Origin: Rhabditoides inermis | Taxonomy: Eukaryota; Nematoda; Chromadorea; Rhabditida; Rhabditidae | Assembly (NCBI GenBank): GCA_963966185.1 | Contig: CAWZYM010000280.1 | Location: 944,501-1,008,500 of the forward strand | Length of the DNA stretch: 64,000 bases | Direction: 5' to 3' | Part shown: positions 1 to 12,120 of the stretch, piece after piece | Layout of the letters: each line of letters begins with the position of its first letter | Position numbering within the stretch: the first letter of the stretch is position 1 | The notes under the pieces: model-generated | What the model saw: the letters and a program-made list of their open reading frames with translations, nothing else | Told to the model about the DNA's origin: nothing | The model's database searches: none | Made by a program: the position numbers and the translations under genes

Positions 1-3
1 TGA

Positions 4-43
4 ACCTTGGTAACGCTAAACGCCCCTGTGCCTTTAAGTGTCG
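4..43 (-). repeat. end of a TTAA-type MITE
   Basis: This segment is nearly the reverse complement of the left end of the MITE at 60064-60432. Both share the run CTAAACGCCCCTGTGCCTTT. Only this end is inside the window, so the rest of the copy lies upstream or is lost. Confidence 0.6.
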
Positions 44-131
44 CGAAGGCGCGCCAGCTGCAACTAAATCAAACAAAGAAAGCCTACAACAAATCAATAA
101 GTACCTTCAAACATCGGAGACAGAAAAGGGA

Positions 132-303
132 TTGGCGGAGGGCAGCAGCAACGGGCCGCCGTGAAGTGAGTCGCGAAAACGCGCCAGCTGTAACTGATTC
201 AAATCAAACAGATAAAGCCTACAATAAATCAATGATAGACACACCAGGATGTGTGAGAAGAGAGAGGGGGAGGGAAAGAGGGAGGGATAGAGAGAAGGAG
301 ACG

Positions 304-346
<43 letters not shown>

Positions 347-480
347 GGAAGGAGAGAGCGAGTGAGAGGGAAAGAGAGAGGGAGGGAGGGAGAGAGAGGA
401 AAGAGAGAGGAGAGAGAGGGAGGAGAGAGTAAGAGAGAGAAAAAGAGAAAAAAGGAAGAGAGACAGAGAGACAGATAGAC

Positions 481-534
<54 letters not shown>

Positions 535-1286
535 GGGGAGAGATATAGTCGTTCGTGCGTGATCGCGCAATACCAGCAACTCTTCGAACAGCGCCCACCC
601 GCCCCGGAGAGCCTTGTGTGCGAAGATGTTCGTTTTCTACTCGTACTGATTTTATCTCAGTCCACTGTTTGTCCTTATTTTTCTACCTTATTTTTCTTCG
701 AGTTCCATCTCACTATTATTTTATATTTCTCACAGTGACTGCAACGTTACTAATCCCGTCACTTTGAGTTGTATCGTTTCGCGCTGTCTCCGCCCCCTTC
801 CCGCCGACCGTCCCTGTTGGAGTGCCGTGACTGCTCAGCTGTGCAGCGACGCCAAGATCGCCTCCATCGGCAACATGGTCGAGAGGATCAACGTCTTCCA
901 CGGATAGAGGTACGGTAGATTGTGGTATTAGACCGACTCGATTAGCCTATTGATGTTGCAGGACCCTTCGTTTGTGATAACATTCCTTATTGTTTTATGG
1001 TCAAAGTAGCTAATAAGGGGTCTGCATCGGGTTTCTGAGTTTATGGGTACTGCACAGTTTTACTTGGTAGACAATTGTGTTCTTTTTTCAAATGTTGGAA
1101 GAGTTTTATGAGTTTTACCGGTGTCAAATGTGATCTTGTGAATGTGTTGGTTTCGTCTCTGACATAAGTTATATTTTTTGTGATAGATCATTTATTGATA
1201 TTCTAGTGAGTTTCACTATCACAAGCTACACTGTACAGAATTCAAGTATGTCATATGAGTAAGATTAAGTTTAAGAATACGATGAA
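132..1286 (+). repeat. segmental duplication, copy A (with GA microsatellite)
   Basis: About 1.1 kb is repeated in the same orientation at 25034-26055. The two copies share unique sequence on both sides of a GA microsatellite (about 300-535 here), a kinase-like exon and a downstream 380-bp stretch. They differ by scattered substitutions, small indels and microsatellite length. Copy A also holds a second, partial copy of its own first ~60 bp (44-100 against 165-235). Homology stops at base 1286, exactly where the TIR element at 1287-5526 begins. Confidence 0.85.
736..907 (+). pseudogene. kinase-like exon, frame-disrupted copy A
   Basis: After a CACAG acceptor the frame reads a segment with RCLRPLPADRPCWSAV, which looks like the end of a protein-kinase C-lobe (cysteine-rich helix, then P-x-D-R-P, then a helix). 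The following VERIN could be the start of the linker that follows the kinase homology domain in receptor guanylate cyclases, but this is a guess. Compared with copy B (25496-25657), two extra bases near 893 put a TAG in frame and remove the splice donor frame. No flanking kinase exons were found, so it is probably a stranded fragment. Confidence 0.4.
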
Positions 1287-1349
1287 TACTGGTCTGCAGT
1301 AGTGCAACACCTCGGCAAGTGGTCGAATTCTCACCGCGCTTTTGACCGC
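1287..1349 (+). repeat. left terminal inverted repeat
   Basis: Inverted match to 5464-5526 with only a few differences over about 63 bp. The conserved core includes GCAACACCTCGGCAAGT and CACCGCGCTTTTGACCGC. Confidence 0.85.
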
Positions 1350-3390
1350 TCTTCTAGGTCGTTGCTTTCACCCCTTAGGATGGCCGTTTTTGATGTTTTT
1401 ACAACGTTTTTCTAAATTTTCTTTATTTCTGCTTATTTGTCTATGCTCGGCTGACGTGTTGCGAAACGGCCATGTGCGCGGAAACCTTCGTATCCTCGTG
1501 CTTGCCATGTTTCGAACATTTTCGTAATTTCAATTTTGCACGGCAATTCACAACTGAACAGAAGCGGCATGATGACAAATCGTTTTAGTGCGGTTTCGTT
1601 TCGAGACTCATTCTACTGATTGAGACAGAGAGTGCGCGAGAGAACGCGCGATTGGAGAGACGGCAGACGGCGCGACGGTGGAAAAGAAACGAGAGTGAGC
1701 GAGAGTGCGTGGCAATTTGAGGAAAATGATTCCTCGACGGAACGCGCCGCGCGTCGAATCTTCTTTGTTCAGTGTGAATTGCCGTGTTTTGGTCGCACAT
1801 ATAAAGCCGCTGCCATGTTTCTTATGTTTCCACTATCGTATTTAATTGGATCGAGTTTGATGCGTATATGGCTGGATAGTATCACCTGCTCGCACTCTCC
1901 CATGCTTGTGCGAGGCTTGCAACTTCGATGCGAAGTTCCTTGTCTACACTGACTACAGAGTGCGGGTGGCGCGCGGGTGGGACGCTGGTTGAGAGCCGAT
2001 TGAGGACATTTGCGGGTGGCACGCTAGTGAGGCGCGGGTGAGCTGCGGGTGAGATGCGGGTGAGATGCGGGAAAGGCGCGAAAGGAGCTCTGAAAGAGCA
2101 ACTGCGGGTGGCACGCGGGTGGGGCGTGTCACCTGCTCCCCACCCGCAGAGAGAAAAGAACTTTTAATCGCGCTCTACCGCGATTAATAAAAAATATGTC
2201 GTGCTCTATTGCCAAAATGGCCATAATGGTTTTGTTTGTTTTCCGTTATTTTGTTTTGTTATATTTTTATTTCATAAGCGTATTTAATTATTTCATTCAT
2301 TGAACTCACAGTTTGATCTGATTGCTAATTGTCACTCTAAACTCAGTTGGCGATAGTATCACCGTCCTGTGTAGGGACGGGCGCATGGGGGGAATATACT
2401 GGGTGGCTGGCGACATGCTTCCCCAATGGGAGATGCGTAACGTGAGGGGTCACCCGAGAGAGTGATAGTAGCGCGCGCGGGCGATGCCGCGAGACACTTG
2501 CTAATATCAACCATTACATTGTTTGTATCCCTCAGGCATAAGAAAGGGAGCATCACCTCAGACAGACAATTAAATTATCTTCTCGTACATACCACATATG
2601 ATTAGCATTCCAATCTCCGAGACCTAGCTATTGGCTCTCACTCTTTTTTGAAGAACATGTTTTTTGTCGTTTTTGAACATTGTATTTTGTTTGGCCGTCT
2701 CTGTTCCAACGATTCCTAGTGGAGAACTGAATTGCCTTTCTAACTGTACCTTCCATTTGTTGATTCAAAAATCCCTAAAATTCCCATTTGACTTTTTATA
2801 GAAAAGTTGACTGCTGACGACCATCATTTCTCTCTTCTTTTGTCATTTTCCTTGCTTCATCTCTGCGTAGCGGCCAGGTCGTCTTTTATGTAAGGTTTCT
2901 ATATAAGTTTTCTTTTGAAATAAATAACACACTTTCATGTTTTTTCTACCCTATACAAGACTACTTTTGTCATGCGCGCATCACACTCCACCCACCACAT
3001 ACCCATCTGATTCTCGCTTGATATCGATCACATATAGATTTGGCCGTCTTTGTTCCATTTCATTCTTATAATTTCCATCATATATTATATAACGAAATAA
3101 CTGTTATCCCCGCTATTTCAACCCTATACTTCCCAAGACTACTTTTGTCATGCGCGCATCACACTTCGCCCACCACATACCCATCTGATTTTTCGCTTGA
3201 TATCGATCACATATCGATTTGACCGTCTTTGTTCCATTTCATTCTTATGGACTCCTGTGTAGGGATTGTTGTCGTGTCGTTTCTTCGTTTCCGTTTTGCT
3301 TGTTTGTGTTTTTATTTGTTAGCACTTGTATTGTGTTTTTGTTTTTGATTACGCATCTCTATACACAATTACACAATGCTGATAGAAGAG
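1350..3390. other. non-coding interior of the TIR element
   Basis: No supportable gene. It holds a GCGGGTG-rich block at about 1970-2130, with variants such as GCGGGTGAGATGCGG, and a tandem duplication at 2948-3255. The open frames here are short and have no recognisable features. Confidence 0.5.
2948..3255. repeat. two-copy tandem repeat of about 175 bp
   Basis: Two diverged direct copies (about 2948-3070 and 3122-3250) share ACTACTTTTGTCATGCGCGC, a CACATACCCATCTGATT block, CTTGATATCGATCACATAT and the end GTTCCATTTCATTCTTAT. A short piece of the same end appears again near 2690. Confidence 0.75.
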
Positions 3391-3394
3391 CGGC

Positions 3395-5125
3395 GAGCGC
3401 ACGCTCTGTGCACGTGGTGATCGAGGGGGCCACGTCCCCCGATACGACATCTCCAAGCAGTGCTGTCCGCAGTACAGGTACAGAAAGCGTCCCCTTCTCA
3501 CTTTGGTGTCTTCCCTCCCCTTGCTCACTTCGGTGTGCTCGATGACCTTCTCCTTGAGTCCGATAATGTCGTGCTTGGCCTCCGAGATGGGCGAGCCGTG
3601 CAACATAGACTCGATCAAACCGAGGTCCTTCATGTTAACCTTCAATGCATCTATAATTATCGACAATTTCAACAAACGGGTTCAAACAAGATTCACAGCG
3701 CCCCAGCGTCCCCTCCCTTCTTCCCACCCACCTTGAGCTCCTCTGTCTTAGCGACCGCGTCTTTGTCCTTCTTGGTAGCCGCGGCTTTCACTTCCTCCAC
3801 AACAGCCGCCATCTCCTTCTACAAGGACATTTCTCATATTGTTTCAGAATTGTTATCGATGAAAACAAAACCGATGGGAATAATTTAAAATTCGAAAAAT
3901 GCTGATGACGAATTAACCAGATGTGTACCATAACCAACAGTAAAGGATTATATAGTAACCCCTTCTCGTACCTTGGCCGCCTCGACCTCTTTTTTGCCTT
4001 CTCGGAAGCCGCCTTCTCCTCGGCAGCCGCAGCCACACCACAAGCACCCTCCACGCTCTTCTCAGCAACTGCAAAGACTATTTTAACGTTACAAATTCAA
4101 AGTTAAGTTACAAAACAACAAAGCAACGACCGACCGTGAGTGGCCTTCTCGGCAGTAGCGTCGATAGAGGCAGCCTCGGCCTCCGCAGCAGTCGCAGCAG
4201 CAGCCTCCGCGTCCAGCTTGGCCTGCGCCTGCTTCTGCAACACAACCATATTCAGCTCCCTGCTTCTTGTCCACTTCCTCATAAACCGTGATTCTGTTTC
4301 TGCAGTCTGTTTCTGCTTCATCGCCCACCTGTTTCTCGATTCCCATAATGCGACATCATTTCCGTCAATGTCCTTTCCCATACTCACCTTCAGGCAGGTT
4401 GGAGACGAGGCTCTTGAGACTGTCCGTGAGGGCTACTTCATCTGGCAGGTAGAGCGTGCGCGAGAGCAGCGACGGCGGCATCTCTTCGTTCTGAGACGGC
4501 TCTAGCCATTGCGACAGCTACAAAACACAACTATCATGACAAACAATTATGACAACTATCATGACAACCAACAACACGAATTTTTGCTTTTACCTGCTCT
4601 CGAATCAGAAACTGGTTACAATGGTGCTGACGTTTGATGTTGATGCAGAAGGGCGCAGCTAGCAACACAACTTCGTCGGGTACACATCGACCGGCAGCTC
4701 CGCTAAACCAAGTTCATCATCAAGTGCATCGAGTTTATTAGCAACTCACCATCAGCGACTCCGTTTTGCAGATTGCCCTCGTAGAAGACGTTGGAAAGAG
4801 GACGGGTTTCACACAGCGCTGCATCTGAAGACGGATCGGGCAGTTGCCCAGCATCACGAGACGTCTGAACAACGACTGCGAGAGACCCGCAGCAGACGCC
4901 TGCGACATCAAAAATAGAAAAGAAGCAGTAACCGTAGGAGGCAACCCACCTGCTTTGAATGACGGGTCCAAACTGTCAGTGACCCAGTGGCCGCGTCGGC
5001 TCCAGCGACGATCACAATGTGCATTTTTCCAGAAATATGCGGGGGTTTGTTATTCGGCTCACCCGCGGCATGTATTGGCGATGCTTGGCGAAACGCGGTC
5101 GCTGGGCCTCCGTCCGCCTTACATC
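3395..5125 (-). pseudogene. LETM1-like gene fragment, decayed
   Basis: LETM1 proteins are inner mitochondrial membrane cation/proton exchange factors. The clearest exon is 4388-4517, reading LSQWLEPSQNEEMPPSLL then SRTLYLPDEV and LKSLVSNLPE, which matches the end of the LETM1 domain. The preceding exon ends FLIREQ, as expected before that block. Downstream exons are alanine-, lysine- and glutamate-rich (LQKQAQAKLDAEAAAATAAE; VAEKSVEGACGVAAAAEEKA; KEMAAVVEEVKAAATKKDKD; MLHGSPISEAKHDI), like the coiled C-terminal part of the family. Decay is visible: upstream exons (about 4740-4900) hold the homology only across frame changes, and a run of six A in the exon near 3990 switches the frame. The N-terminal and transmembrane exons are missing. 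It lies entirely inside the TIR element, antisense to its numbering. Confidence 0.7.
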
Positions 5126-5463
5126 TTGAACACATTCTAAAATCACGTTTTCTCTGAAAAAGCACGGCTTTATGAGACAATTATGTCGAAACGAAATAAT
5201 GTGAGCAAAATGTAAACAATAGAAAAATTAAAAATTGACCAATATGGTGAAATATATGAAATAGTGGAAAGATACACAGGGAAAGCGAAAAAAAAAAATC
5301 AATAGAGTTACCATAATAAATCAATAGAGAATCAATAAAGATACCATAATAATACGCTATATATGTTGCTAACCGCTTTTTAGCGGCGTTTTACCGGCGC
5401 GCTAGTAGCAAACCGGCCTTATCGGCGTCTTACCCGCGTGATAGTAGCGGACTTCTGTCAGTT

Positions 5464-5526
5464 GCGGTCAAAAGCGCGGTGAAATTTCGACTACTTGCCG
5501 AGGTGTTGCACTACTGCGGACCAGTA
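5464..5526 (-). repeat. right terminal inverted repeat
   Basis: Reverse complement of 1287-1349. The flanking base pair TA is present at both outer edges. Confidence 0.85.
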
Positions 5527-5591
5527 CGTGAGGTGTATATTCCCTACGAAAAGAAAATTATCACTATATTTTCATTCGGCGAGGAGGCCCA

Positions 5592-6905
5592 ATGAGAATT
5601 CGGACTAGCGATCACCAAGCGATCACAGCGCACGAGGAAGAGGGAGCCGGTGCGAGGAAGGGCAGTTGCCGCGCGGCCGCAACGGACAGTGGAGGATCGG
5701 CGGGACGCAACTACCAGGTGAGTCGTGTCTCTCCCCTCTCCTTCCTCTCCCTCCTCTCCTTTCCTTTTCTATCCCTCTCTCTCCTCTTTCTTCTTCATCT
5801 CTCTCCTCTCCTTCCTTTTTCTCTCCCTTTCCCTTCTCCTCCCTCCCTACTCCCCCTCTCTCCTCTCCCCTTCTCATCCCTCCTCCTCTCATTTCGTTTT
5901 CTCTCTCTCACTCTCTCTCTCCCTCCCCTCACACCTGTTCTGCAGGCCCTCAGCCAAGCGCATCCGCTCACAGCGGTGCGCGCGGCTCACCTACATGCGA
6001 CTTCGACGCTCACTACCCGCCCCTGTCGACCACGCTGATGGTGGAGAAGAAGGAGGAGACAATGGAGGAGAAGAGGCAGAAGAAGGCGGACGAGGCGGAG
6101 GATAAGCATGATGAGATAGAGACGGACAAGGAGAAGGAGCAGAAGAAGACGGACGAGACACGGAAGGAGGAGAACAAGAACAGCGAGCAGGAGGAGGCAA
6201 AGAAGAAGGGTGCGCAACCGACATTCAAGGTGAATAAATGAGAATTGAATGCGCGTTTCTTACATCATTTCTCCCTGTTCCCACTCACTCCATCTCCTTG
6301 CAGCCGACAGCTTGGAGTGAGCATAGACGTCTGCGCAATTTGCGGAAGCGACAGCACCGTGCGGCAAGAAGGGAGCGCGTGCTCGCGTCACTCCGAGGAG
6401 AGAATCCGGTCAGCCATCTGAAACGACATTATTCAGACATACAATCACCTCCAACATACACGTCTACTTTGTGGGCCTTCACGTTTTATATCCCATTCGT
6501 TTCAGATGTCGCTGGTGCGCAAGGCGCGCGTGCGACAAGAGAGGAAGAAGCAGGGGCCGCAGAGAGACAAGATACGCGAGTACGAAGACAGGGACGGGAC
6601 ATGGAGTGTAGACGTGACGTACAAGCACCGGCGTGGCGTCCGCCGCTCACCTGTTCCACACAAGCAGTCTGTCTCGCTAATCCAGGTGTGCACCAGCCAC
6701 GAAAACAGCTGGACAACTCTTCTCTTTAGACGAGTGGCGGACGATGGCAGCATGTGGAGGGGTTGGATGAAGAGGAGGAGAGGGAAGACGTGTCCAGGCC
6801 GTATACAAGCACGAGCACGACGCGCACACCGCGCAAGAGAAAGTAAAAAAGCGCAGCAAGATAGAGAGGAGAGTGAGCAGAAAGGGAGTAGGGGGGAGAT
6901 AAGAA

Positions 6906-6970
<65 letters not shown>

Positions 6971-9448
6971 GATTTTCAGGAAACATGGGCAGACAAAGCT
7001 GTGGCAATCATCGAGGACGAATCAATCGTCATTGACGCACACTCGGCCACAAAGGTACACGCACTACCAAGCACCTTTTCACCGAGACCCACTCTCTTTC
7101 ATTCTCACACTCACTTCGCTTGCAGTCGTGTGTGAGGGAGACGACGTCATCGCGCCGGAACGAGCGAGTGACGAGGAAGAGGCGGCGTGTGATCGAGACG
7201 ATGACGGCGAGGCGTCAGCAGTCGACACAGCAGGTGGGAACGATCTGAACACAACGTACACAGCGTCAGCGCCACAATACGTCACGAAGCGTCACAACTC
7301 ACAAAGCAACCACACTCACTTGCAGGAGCAGCCAGGCAGAGACGAGTTTCGGTCGCTCATCACACAGAGGGCGGTCGACCTGGAAGTGGTGGAGATGGTG
7401 CTGCAGACTGCCGGCGGAGGCGCTCGACAAGTGGAGAAAAGAAAGAAAAGAAAAAAGAAGATGTACAAACTCAACGAGTACGAGACGGTGCCAAAGGGAG
7501 ACACGGGCGACAGCAAAGCGGTACATTATACGCCGTGGCCCTCATATTGATATACTATAGGTAAGTGTTGGACTGCAGGACGACATCTTCCGCTACATCA
7601 AGCAGAAAGTGCCGCGTGCCAGAAGGTTCTGGACTAGTGACGACATGGTGAGAAGTGGGAAGGGCGGCAACCCTATCTGTAGGTATCTGTAGGCCCGGCT
7701 TTTCACCAACATGCTCAAAGCGGTCAACACGTTCCACGCGATGATCAGAGTTGTCATCAGTCCCAAGAAAGGCTACACTTCTGGCGGAGCGCATTGGATC
7801 TTCATAAAGTGAATCTACTAATCTAAACGTGTTTTATAAAGCAAATAACCACAACTGCTCAGGTACAACAATGACGACAGGACGTGTGTCGTCTACAACT
7901 CTGACCAGAAAAGGACCGATTACATGGTAAGTTAACGTTTGGAGTCCTCACTAGTTAGTATTTTGTTTAGACGAAAAACTACTGCCGCGCACTCCTAGGA
8001 CACCTCCACCACCAAGAAGAGAAGATTCGTTTCCTGGAAGAAAAAAACTTCCCGCAGCAACAAGTAATACACAGTACAGAACATCTATCACCACGGAATA
8101 CTGTCCGGTTTGCAGGACAACTTGTCGTGCGGGGTGTGGTGCATCACTGCCGCCATCCTCGTCGCCACTGAAAGATACGCGCACGGGTACGTGGAAGAGA
8201 AACAATTCAATCACCTGCAATTTAGATTCCACGGCAACCCCGACCACTTGCGCGCTGTTCTCGAGGAGATGCAGAGGAAACAAACGGGGATGCTCGACTC
8301 GTGGATCGACAAGCTCAAGTTGTGAGTAGGGAATATGTAACCAAATTCAATGATTATCTAAGGGACTACAACGGAGGCGCGCAAGAAGAGTCGCTGGTCG
8401 GGCTGACGCGAAAGTACAAGTTGGAGAGAGAAGAGGACATAGGCCGGCGGGCGCTGGAACAGATGACCCAAAGTACGTAGCAATCACCCATCATTAATTA
8501 TCACTAAACAATACAGAGTCGCAACATTCACCTACGCGTGCGCGATATGGGCGGAAATGAAACGGTACATACATTCTACAGTTTTGTATTGAGAAAGAAG
8601 CTCATCTTTCCAGATCAATGAGCCGACCGATAAATCTGACAAATGTCAAGAAAACGGTACGCCGAAACATTTTTTCTAGTAATAACAACACGCTCACAGA
8701 AAGAGCGTGCGGTGCGACTGCGGTGCATCGTGGAGCAGCTGGCGGAACACGCATCCACGGAAGTCAGAGACGACCGTGAGTAGACACGTCTGAGACACTG
8801 CAACTATGTATCTCTCCCTCTCTTGTAGGCTTGAAAGGAGATCGAGCGGTTGCGGGCAAGTCCGAGTACACGTGTCGCCGCGTCTACTACAAGGGGCTTC
8901 ACCCTCAGCTGTTGAGTGGGCAAGTGACATGGACGACGCGCTACAACATGGCTCGCAAGAAAAATACGAGAACAAGAATCGATGATACAGGTGCGAGACA
9001 ACTATTCCCATTTCAGCTCATGGTTCAATTGTAGGATTGTACAGCGATCTCATCGACATAATGAATGAAGTTGGGCTGCTGAACAGCGACATGAAAGAAA
9101 AACTAGTTCACGGGGTTTGAGATTTTGTTTGGACGAAATAGCATAAACGACGTCTTGTAGGTTGTCGACGAAGAGTGGCAGAAGATCGTCTTCTACGTAA
9201 CCGGGCTTCTGCGACAGGCCATCAAGCTCGACGACGACCCGCACAGGAGACGTACGCTTCCGCCACATTATACTAATATAATTCCACTACTCTTCAGCGT
9301 TCCTGCAGAAGTTCTGGAATCTTTTCAACAGTGTGAAGCGAGGCATACACAATTTGATCGACAAGGTACGCAGATGAGAAAGGGGAGACAGTCAGCCACC
9401 TATCACATTTAGGAGTACCACATCTGGAGATACCTTCCTTGGACGTAG
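5592..9448 (+). CDS. Ulp1-like (C48) cysteine peptidase gene, many exons
   Basis: About 18-20 short exons can be followed. The N-terminal third is charged and of low complexity (K/E/R-rich; 6030-6235, 6500-6700, 6730-6840). The peptidase core lies at about 7579-8322. It has SGGAHWIFIKYNNDDRTCVV (catalytic His-Trp), then YNSD with Asn where Asp is usual, then a Gln two residues before DNLSCGVWCITA (catalytic Cys). The H-(D/N)-Q-C order and spacing fit SUMO/NEDD8-type C48 peptidases, which cleave ubiquitin-like modifiers. Such domains are also common in transposon-borne genes, and either origin is possible. Exons after the core (8363-9446) show no known domain. The first exon is uncertain: the ATG at 5592 does not keep the best frame, and a 5' exon may have been lost to the TIR element 66 bp upstream. 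The last codon sits against the LINE tail (see findings). The join near 7060-7125 is unresolved. Confidence 0.65.
6914..6969. repeat. GA microsatellite in an intron
   Basis: Pure (GA)n of about 28 units just before the acceptor of the next exon of the Ulp1-like gene. It makes long RERE/SLSL open frames that are not genes. Confidence 0.9.
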
Positions 9449-9602
9449 ATAGATAGGTTTATTACCGATAACATGGAAAAAATCGAAATTATAAACAAAA
9501 AGTGAGCAATACAAACGGCAGGTATAAACGGGGTTTCAATGATATTGAACACGAACATAATCACATAGTATTACATGGAAAAGGAAGTGGGGGGAGAGCT
9601 CT

Positions 9603-12120
9603 CTATAGGTTGCGCAATTTGCTAGGTGGCATGAGATCTAATGTAGAGAGTTGTGATTTGAAGATAGAGGGATCATTGATGGAGATTAGGTCACGAGAAA
9701 GCGCATTCCATATTGCGAAGGTTCTGCTTAAAAAAGTGCTGGTACGGCCTGTGTGATCAAATGATGGAACAATTCTAAATTCATGAGAGCCACGAGTACG
9801 AGATGGAATAATTGCAAAAAGACCATGATAGTCCAATATAGTTTTCGAGTGGATTACTTTGTGAATGTATGTGACATCATTCAAGAATCGTCTATTTTCG
9901 AGAGTTTGAAGATTGAAAAGCTCAAGGCGTTGAGGATATGATAGGCTGCGCCCGATACGCTGACACACACGACGAGTATAATAGCGTTGTATGCTCTCAA
10001 TTAGGTTTACAGAAGCAACATCAGTAGGGTTCCAGAGCTCAGTGCAATATTCTAATTCACAGCGAAAATAGGTTGTGTATGCGGTGATCAGTAGTGTGGG
10101 ATTTCGTGTTTTGTATGTCCGAAGAAAATCATTTATAGAATACAGAGTTTGTTGAATTATTTGTTTGAAATGATCACGGAACAATAAGTTATTACTCATG
10201 AGAATACCAAGATCCTTTGCAGAATCTACTGGTTTGAGAGTTGAGTCGTGGACGATATAAGTGTGCCTTGGATTCCGCTTGCCTACATGCAATATTTGAG
10301 TTTTCTCAGTGGATATCTGAAGTCCCCATGAAGCTGACCATGCTGCGACTATGTCAATGGCTTTTTGGAAAATAGACTTCGCAGAAGTACTGGTAAAATC
10401 AAAAGGAAAGTAAATTTTCAAATCGTCTGCATAAAGCGCATAATAAACGCCATCTGGTAAATTATCAGGAATGTTATCTATGAAAATGTTGAACAGCAAG
10501 GGTCCAAGACACGAACCTTGTGGAACGCCACAATTAACAGTGCGCGGTGAGGAACGCTTAGATCCGATCATAACAGATTGCTTGCGATTTTTGAGAAATT
10601 CAATTATCCAGCCAAGAGCATTACCGCGAATACCGATAGCGTCAAGTTTCTTGAAAAGAAGGTCATGGTTGATGGTATCAAATGCTTTTTTAAAGTCGAA
10701 ATAGATGCAATCTATTACGGAACCAGATGAAATATGCTTGCACCAATTCATATGACATTCAATTAGTTGTGCATTAGTGGATCGATTTTTGCGAAAACCA
10801 AATTGTTTTTTGGAGAGAAGGTTGTGCTTTTCTAAGTATTTTGTAATCTGCTGAACGCATGTTCTTTCCATAACTTTAGAGATGCTACATGTGAGAGAAA
10901 TCGGTCTGTAGTTTGAGACAGATTCACGTGCGCCTTTTTTGAATAATGGTTTCACCCAAGCTTCTTTCCAAATAGATGGGATTTCTCTGACAGACATGGA
11001 CATTGCAAAAAGAATCGTCAATGGAACCGATATGGAAGTTGCCGTACGTTTCAGAAACACGTTGTTAATACCATCTGGAGAAGTGTTATATTTGGAATCA
11101 AGTTTGGAAATGATTTTATGAACTTCGAGAAGGGTAATGTCAATCATATCAAGTGAATGTGGTAGCTTAGGCAAGTCAGCACCAGGTGGTGTGATGGAAT
11201 CGCGATAAACTGATTCAAAATAGTCAGCAAAGATCTCACATTTGTCCAGCGCATTGTGAATGAAAATATCATCGTGACAAATTGCGCCGATGCCACCGTC
11301 GGGATGCATTTTATTTCGAACATCACGATAGAAAGCTGATTTATTGCCATTAACGATCAATTTAGATTCACGCTTGCAATTCCAAGAAAGTATTGCTTTA
11401 CGTAGGCGACGCTGTGACCTATTAGAATCGATGGAGTGGGGTCTCGTTGATGAAAGTTTATTGGCTTGTCGCTTCAGCTTAGTTAGATAACGAGGTAATG
11501 GGCGGGGGCGTTTGTTAGCTGGAGCGACAAGCGGAATGTGAGCATCAATTATGTCATGTATGATTTCGTAAAACTTGGATGCAGCTTGTTCAACTGTTTT
11601 GCCAATAAAAACACGCGTCCAGCGAATAGAATCAATAGCATTGTTAATGGTATCCCAGTTTACATTTCTATAGTTTCGTACGAGATCAGGTTTGTGGTGT
11701 GCAGACATGTCTTCGACGCGCAATATGAATTCAACTGGCAGATGATCGCAGGTACTGAAGCGATGAAGTATGCGTGTACTAGTTACAAGAGAGGAATTGT
11801 CGACAAGTATTATATCGAGAATATTTGATTTTATGCCGGTACGTTTAACCATGGTAGGTTTGTTTACCGTTTGAAACATTGAGTGTAAGCAAGCGAAATC
11901 CAAGAGCGATTTGTCAAAGGAGTCAAAAGCACGACCGCATTTCCAATCGATTGAAGGCGCATTAAAATCGCCTAAAACAATATGTGACCTGTTTTCGGAG
12001 TCAATAAGTGAGTCTAATTCAGAAATGAGCTGGAACCCTGTTCGTTTAATTTCGGGAGTAGAGCCGGGCGTACGGTAGCAAGCAATGAAGCGTATTGGTC
12101 TATCTAAGTGCAAATTGTCA
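9603..12120 (-). CDS. LINE ORF2, C-terminal part: endonuclease end, reverse transcriptase
   Basis: About 838 residues. It begins in the apurinic endonuclease domain: RFIACYRTPGS, then HIVLGDFNAPSIDWKC (catalytic D/N), then STCDHLPVEFIL (SDH-type motif). The reverse transcriptase follows with FGFRKNRSTNAQL, DFKKAFDTINHDLL, GVPQGSCLGPLLFNIFIDN and the catalytic YALYADDLKIYF. The tail has the CELEYCTELWNP motif common in CR1/Jockey elements. It reverse-transcribes its own RNA at a nicked chromosomal site. The start is not a real initiation site: the reading frame is the continuation of the ORF2 N-terminal part at 19204-19622. Confidence 0.93.

Larger units (their letters stand above)
1287..5526. 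mobile_element. 4.2-kb element with 63-bp terminal inverted repeats
   Basis: The ends 1287-1349 and 5464-5526 are inverted copies, each starting TACTGGTC(T/C)GCAGTAGTG. If the outer TA is a target duplication, this is a Tc1/mariner-type or other TA-inserting DNA transposon. No transposase frame was found inside; the cargo is a decayed LETM1-like gene on the minus strand plus non-coding repeats. It is probably non-autonomous and has carried host gene sequence. The left end abuts the end of the segmental duplication, which suggests insertion or rearrangement at that point. Confidence 0.7.
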
